Shown here: one piece after another, positions 59,635 through 64,000 of the stretch
Layout: each line of letters starts with the position of its first letter
How positions within the stretch are numbered: position 1 is the stretch's first letter
DNA from: Ypsolopha sequella
Taxonomy: Eukaryota; Arthropoda; Insecta; Lepidoptera; Ypsolophidae
NCBI GenBank assembly: GCA_934047225.1
Contig: OW203989.1
Coordinates: 6,981,977 to 7,045,976, forward strand
Length of the DNA stretch: 64,000 bases
Direction: 5' to 3'
Program-made: the position numbers and the translations under genes
Notes under the pieces: generated by a model
The model's database searches: none
What the model was told of the DNA's origin: nothing
Seen by the model: the letters and a program-made list of their open reading frames with translations, nothing else

Positions 59635-60125
59635 GAATACTTGGAATTTTGAAGGACTTCAAAATGGAAATAATCCCATTTATACAAAGGAGAAAATATA
59701 ATACTATATAATATTAAGTTTGACATTTTCTCGCCCATATAATTTAAGCAGAAGGTATTTAAGATTCATAATTCGTAAGTGAAAATTAAAGATCGTTGAG
59801 CGAATATTTCCTTGGAAACGTTCCTTAGTGAAAAGGAGAATACGTGGTTAAATTTCGAGTCACCTTTTTATCCTGTATAAAAAGACCTGAAATCTCCAGT
59901 GACGTCACTTACTTTTAAGAGAACCTTAAAGACTATGTTTATTCAGGGGAAACTGCACATACCGACTTTTCCTAATCACGATTGCTATAAGAGTCAGCCT
60001 GCAACAATTTTCCCCGATGGTACCTTTGCACTTGCCATTTTTCTTCCACAATCGTATCATGTAATGTGTAACAGACGTAATTATGCAACTTTATTTAATT
60101 TAGCGAGTTTATTTATTTTTTTATT

Positions 60126-60572
60126 TAGCAACTTTTTTATTACTCGTCCAGCACAGTGAGTTCAATGCAAAGACTTTATTTGCTTTAAATAGAGGCGATT
60201 ATATGTTGGCTCATTGGCGTTTTTTTCTTGGACGCGTTATACTAATGATCACGCAGCGAAACAACAAATTCTAATATTGAAATGTTTTGTAGGGAAAAAA
60301 ATATTGGATTTCAGGTAGAATCCCTTCAAATTTCTATTACCAATTTTATGTAAAAAAAAAAAAACATGTTGATCTCTTAACTGCGTTCTTAAAAAAGAAA
60401 GTTTGAAAAGCAAAAAAAAAGAGGGTGGAAAACATTTTCTATTTGACAAAAGTAGAAATCTTAATACACTGTTTATAAGTAAAATCCCTAGATAAAATAT
60501 CCACAAATAAAATGTTTTTTTTTTTCAAAACAAGGAGAGTCCGAATTTCTTCAAACGAATCCTTGAAAGTCT
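60126..60572 (+). repeat. Dispersed repeat, copy 2 (partner of 5776-6228)
   Basis: See the first copy: shares agaggcgattatatgttggc, cgcagcgaaacaacaa and agagggtggaaaacatttt in the same order. Confidence 0.85.
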
Positions 60573-60999
60573 GGCGTTTTTCATGCTCAAGGCTCATGTA
60601 CAGTCTTAATGTTAATCAAAATAAATTGTTATTTATATTGATTTTTGCTTCTTTACGCAGAAAAACAGGCAAGGAAGCTCACACCTATTCTTATTCTTAC
60701 AACCTATTCTTACAACTAGAGTTTTTGCCAACATTCACCTTAAAGGTACAGTCTCAATGATACGACATGTTAAACCATGTCCGATCTTGATACGCCCGCA
60801 TAAAGGTGATAATCGTACAAAAGGTTTACCAAGCAGATGGGCGTGTGTACAACATCATTGTTTTAAGGTGAAAGGTTCCCATACACGATGCAAGTAAAGC
60901 AGACCATCGTCCCATGGATAAAACAGGATCCTATTAAAGAAGATCGGTTGCCTAACACACAACATAATAAGTATAATTTAATCATGTATGATCTAACAA

Positions 61000-61555
61000 T
61001 GGTATCGATTCAGCGCAACACAACTTAACTTATTTGACAGGACTAACCTTTTTTTGAGCGTCCTGTCTTTGTCTTTTCGATACACAAAGAAAAAGACAGA
61101 ACGCTTAAATTAAGTTTAGTGCTGGCAAATTAATTAGCTGGTAGAGTTGATGCCGGGCTCGACTGTGGAGGTACCACCATCTTACTTGTCGACCCCCTCT
61201 AAGTAATTTGAGGGAGAGTAAGAGGACAGCTCATAGGCAAAAAACCAGGAGGCCCGCCATACCTGGGACCGATGGATGGCGGTATATCCATCCCTAATAG
61301 CCGGGTCTTATATGGAACAGACTGGTGACGGGCAGCGGCGTCACTGATGCGAGGATTCCGGCACCTCGCTCACCAACCCGCCTGCCCAGCCTGTGTGAGT
61401 ATGGGCAATTGTTCCAGGATGACCGCCGGGAGTGGCAACGTCCTGGAAAGGCTTATGTCCAGCAGTGGACGAACTAGGCTGATGGATGGATGGATGGCTG
61501 GCAAATAAGTTAAATCATGTTACGCCGAAACGATACCGATGCCATCTAAAAATAC
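61000..61555. mobile_element. Hairpin MITE (ATTTGACAGGACTAA family), copy 5, split by a SINE
   Basis: Left part ggtatcgattcagcgcaaca to aagtttagtgctggcaaat; the right part resumes gctggcaaataagttaaatc and ends cgaaacgatacc. The break is exactly the SINE copy C insertion. Confidence 0.88.
61133..61497 (+). mobile_element. SINE-like element, copy C, with target duplication
   Basis: Flanked by GCTGGCAAAT at 61121-61130 and 61498-61507. Body from ctggtagagttgatgccggg to a TGGA-repeat tail. Younger than the MITE it interrupts. Confidence 0.9.
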
Positions 61556-61798
61556 AATAATATGATGTGGAAGAAGGAAAATCTGTGTGTCTCCTATCCT
61601 GGCAGAAAGTCTTTTAGTAAGGATTTCCAGTTTTGATTTAACCCTGCTAATTTTCATTTTTGCTAAAACGATAGTATAACAATAGGTCCATCTTACAAAT
61701 TAAATCTCTATCCACATTTCAATAACATCACATACGTTATAAGGCTTTATCTAATGCTAATACTACTCTCTACTACTAAGTACTTACTCTCTACTACC

Positions 61799-62447
61799 AT
61801 AGATAAATAAAGGAAGGATAGATTGCTATCTCCTTGTACTGTTCGCAATACTAAAAAAAAACGTTGCTAGATGGCGTTACTTGTCTCGCTGGAAATAAAA
61901 TTTGTCTGAAATCGACGAAATATAGCATTTTACTGTTCTGGTTCATCATATTTATTTATTTTATGAATAAAAACACAGATGGTTATTCTCTATTAAGCGT
62001 GCAGATGGTTATTCTGGATTCCGGTAGATGGCGCACAGCGATCAATTAAACAAAATATGTGCATTAAAATACGCTTTATTTACCTAACACACACTACTCA
62101 TACATACCGGTATATAACTTTACTCTTTGACTCAACTGTCATGCACGGTTGAGCGATTTATCCTCAGATTTATCGTATGCCATGTGTCGCGTATTGTCGT
62201 ATTCTAGCAAATTTTTGTTTTTGTGGGTGCAGTATAGTTGCTACACACACACACACACACACACATCGAATTTCGTTTCATCAACTGTTCGATAGATGGC
62301 ACTAGGTATGTCACAATTTATCTAGTATAGTAGCGACATCAAAAATAATAAGTCGAACTACTAGGTACCGGCGAAAATAATAAGTTTTACGCGGGCTTTG
62401 TTCTAATGAATGGAGTGAGCAATCTATCCTTCCTTTATTTATCTATG
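61799..62447. mobile_element. 649-bp TIR element with about 30-bp inverted ends
   Basis: Left catagataaataaaggaagg continuing atagattgct; the right end is the exact inverse to 62447. A short open frame at 61864-62049 has no recognisable domain. A CA run lies inside at 62243-62265. Confidence 0.82.
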
Positions 62448-63219
62448 CTACTACTAAGCCCAAAGATGCTGCAACTTTTAGGTTCGTTAATGTTCATAAC
62501 TTAAAAACTACTGGACCGTTTCTGTCAAAATCTGTGTGGAGAAATAGTAAAGATACTTAAAAAAGATATTAAAAACTTTCAATATTCTTGCATTTTAGGT
62601 GGAAATTTGACACCCTAGCTATCAATTTACAAGTACCTTTGAAAAGTAGTAACTAGAAGACACAAGTTTAAATATCTTCAACGGGTCGGCGGTCTACAAA
62701 CAAATCGTTCCCTCGTCGAAAGTTATAATAAACAGTGTTTCGTGACTAAAGTTGGTTATCGCGTTAATTCCTTGCTCGTAATGACTGGTTGCTTAATTCC
62801 TACTGACTAACTGATCGAATGCCGTTATAAATAACAGCTTTTTTTAAGATCTCGTGATTATTAGTAATTTAAAAGTCATTGGAGTTTTGTACTTTCGATG
62901 AAAGCTCAAGATGATAAGAGATGTAGCTATTTGGTTGTATGGTAAGAGGCAATATCGGTATTCTAGCGCTGACTTTTGTTCAAAATAGCGAGATAAATAG
63001 CATGCGATGACAAGTCAATGGACTGAAGCAGAGTATAAGGAAGTAGACAGTAGTTTAACTTGGCGGTGTCCTTGAAATCAATACCTACGGCCGATCGGTG
63101 CCTAAACACGCGCTAGGGCTGCCAACGTATTTGATAATGCTATATTAAATTGTCGCATTATTTAATTTAAACAGCCATACAATGCACAACATATTCTATA
63201 ATTTCGTGCCATAATTTAC
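62448..63219. other. Nothing recognised
   Basis: No coding, RNA or repeat signal that I can support. Confidence 0.4.
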
Positions 63220-63345
63220 GAAAATGCGCGGGAGCGGCTTACAATGTTACGCGGTAACGTGCGTACGTGACTGAGGCACAACTGCGACTGCCGCCCGCCG
63301 ACAGCTTCCGAGATTTCGAAGCGCGTCGTTTCGGGCCATTTATTT
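63220..63345. other. CpG-rich island
   Basis: Locally GC- and CpG-rich (cgcgggagcggc, gcggtaacgtgcgtacgtga, ccgcccgccgacagc) against AT-rich surroundings. It could be promoter or 5' UTR sequence of an upstream gene start, or a repeat piece. No frame is convincing. Confidence 0.3.
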
Positions 63346-63375
63346 TGAAGCTACATAATAAGTTTTTAGGAAATA

Positions 63376-63607
63376 CACTGGCCTGCAAAACTAAGTACTA
63401 CACTTTTTAAATTTGATTTTTTTCTAAACTATAGAAGTCAGAGATTTAAAATAATCACATAGTGAAGTTGTCCTTATAGTTCCCTATAGTTTCAAAGAAA
63501 ACTGATAAAATTTGATATAAAACGTTTTTTATTTTAAATCTCTAACTTCTATAGTTTAGAAAAAAATAAAATTTTAAAAGTGTAGTACTTAGTTTTGCAG
63601 GCCAGTG
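63376..63607. mobile_element. 232-bp MITE flanked by TA (Tc1/mariner-like)
   Basis: Ends CACTGGCCTGCAAAACTAAG and its inverse; arms about 80 bp. TA dinucleotides directly flank both ends (63374-63375, 63608-63609). Confidence 0.88.
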
Positions 63608-63894
63608 TAGTTGTTTCTTAGGCATTAACTATTTAGTTTTTTCAAGTTCTTTATAAAATAACATCGCCCTGTGTGGAAAATTCAGCGCGTGGGGAAAAAT
63701 GCAGGGGTAGAGTTTGGGGTGATTTTAAACGGATTTTTCTACGAGTTTGTATGTATCGATTAAAAACCGAGAACGTTCTTTATCTTTCGTAGTATTTTAC
63801 ACCAAAATTTACATAGAAAAAATGGCAACATAGCCGCCATATTACGTAAATGAAGAAGGATCAATTTAAAATAGCACTAAAATAGTGATGTTAA

Positions 63895-64000
63895 AATTCC
63901 ATTTAAGGTTTTTGTAGCCACCGACGACCTTGAGTCGACCTGTTTCAATACAAATATCGACAGAAAATATATTGAAATAACGTTCATATCAGCGCGCACT
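63895..64000 (+). repeat. Edge copy of the 43395-43550 repeat
   Basis: atatcgacagaaaatatatt and gaaataacgttcatatcag match the copy at 43.4 kb; truncated by the window end. Confidence 0.55.

Overview
The window reads as a piece of an AT-rich insect genome, most probably a moth or butterfly. GT-AG introns, very dense short foldback DNA elements, tRNA-like SINE fragments, Penelope-like ends and other repeat tails common in Lepidoptera all point that way. The order is inferred from repeat style and protein similarity; no search was run.

Two host genes are recognisable, both on the minus strand. At the left edge lie the first four coding exons of an HSDL2-like short-chain dehydrogenase (526-3469); the rest of the gene is off the left edge. 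From 10035 to at least 46937 runs a 13-exon stretch of the wide awake/ANKFN1 gene: ankyrin repeats, a fibronectin type III domain, the conserved ANKFN1 core, a long Ser-rich region and a C-terminal RA-like domain. Every exon junction was checked for splice site and phase, and together the exons give about 1213 codons including the stop. The start codon is not in the identified exons. Upstream exons probably lie further right or beyond the edge.

The rest is mobile DNA and its remains. The best preserved is an apparently intact ISL2EU-type (PIF/Harbinger-related) transposon at about 47086-51475. It carries two convergent spliced genes: a SWIM zinc finger plus YqaJ nuclease protein, and a THAP plus DDE transposase. 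It sits about 150 bp upstream of the most 5' recognisable wake exon.

A second theme is a set of hammerhead-ribozyme-like motifs at the ends of Penelope-like and related repeats. At several loci they occur as head-to-head inverted pairs with 3' ends pointing outward. One locus keeps the YIG half of a GIY-YIG endonuclease domain, which ties the motif to Penelope-like elements. In one subfamily the hammerhead core is TTGATAA instead of CTGATGA, which preserves the C3-G8 tertiary pair as U3-A8.

Other supported elements are three copies of a roughly 360-bp SINE-like repeat, each with a 10-bp target duplication; a hAT-type MITE with an 8-bp duplication; a decayed mariner; a roughly 390-bp dispersed family; and more than a dozen terminal-inverted-repeat MITEs. 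From 51.5 to 64 kb no host exon was identified with confidence.
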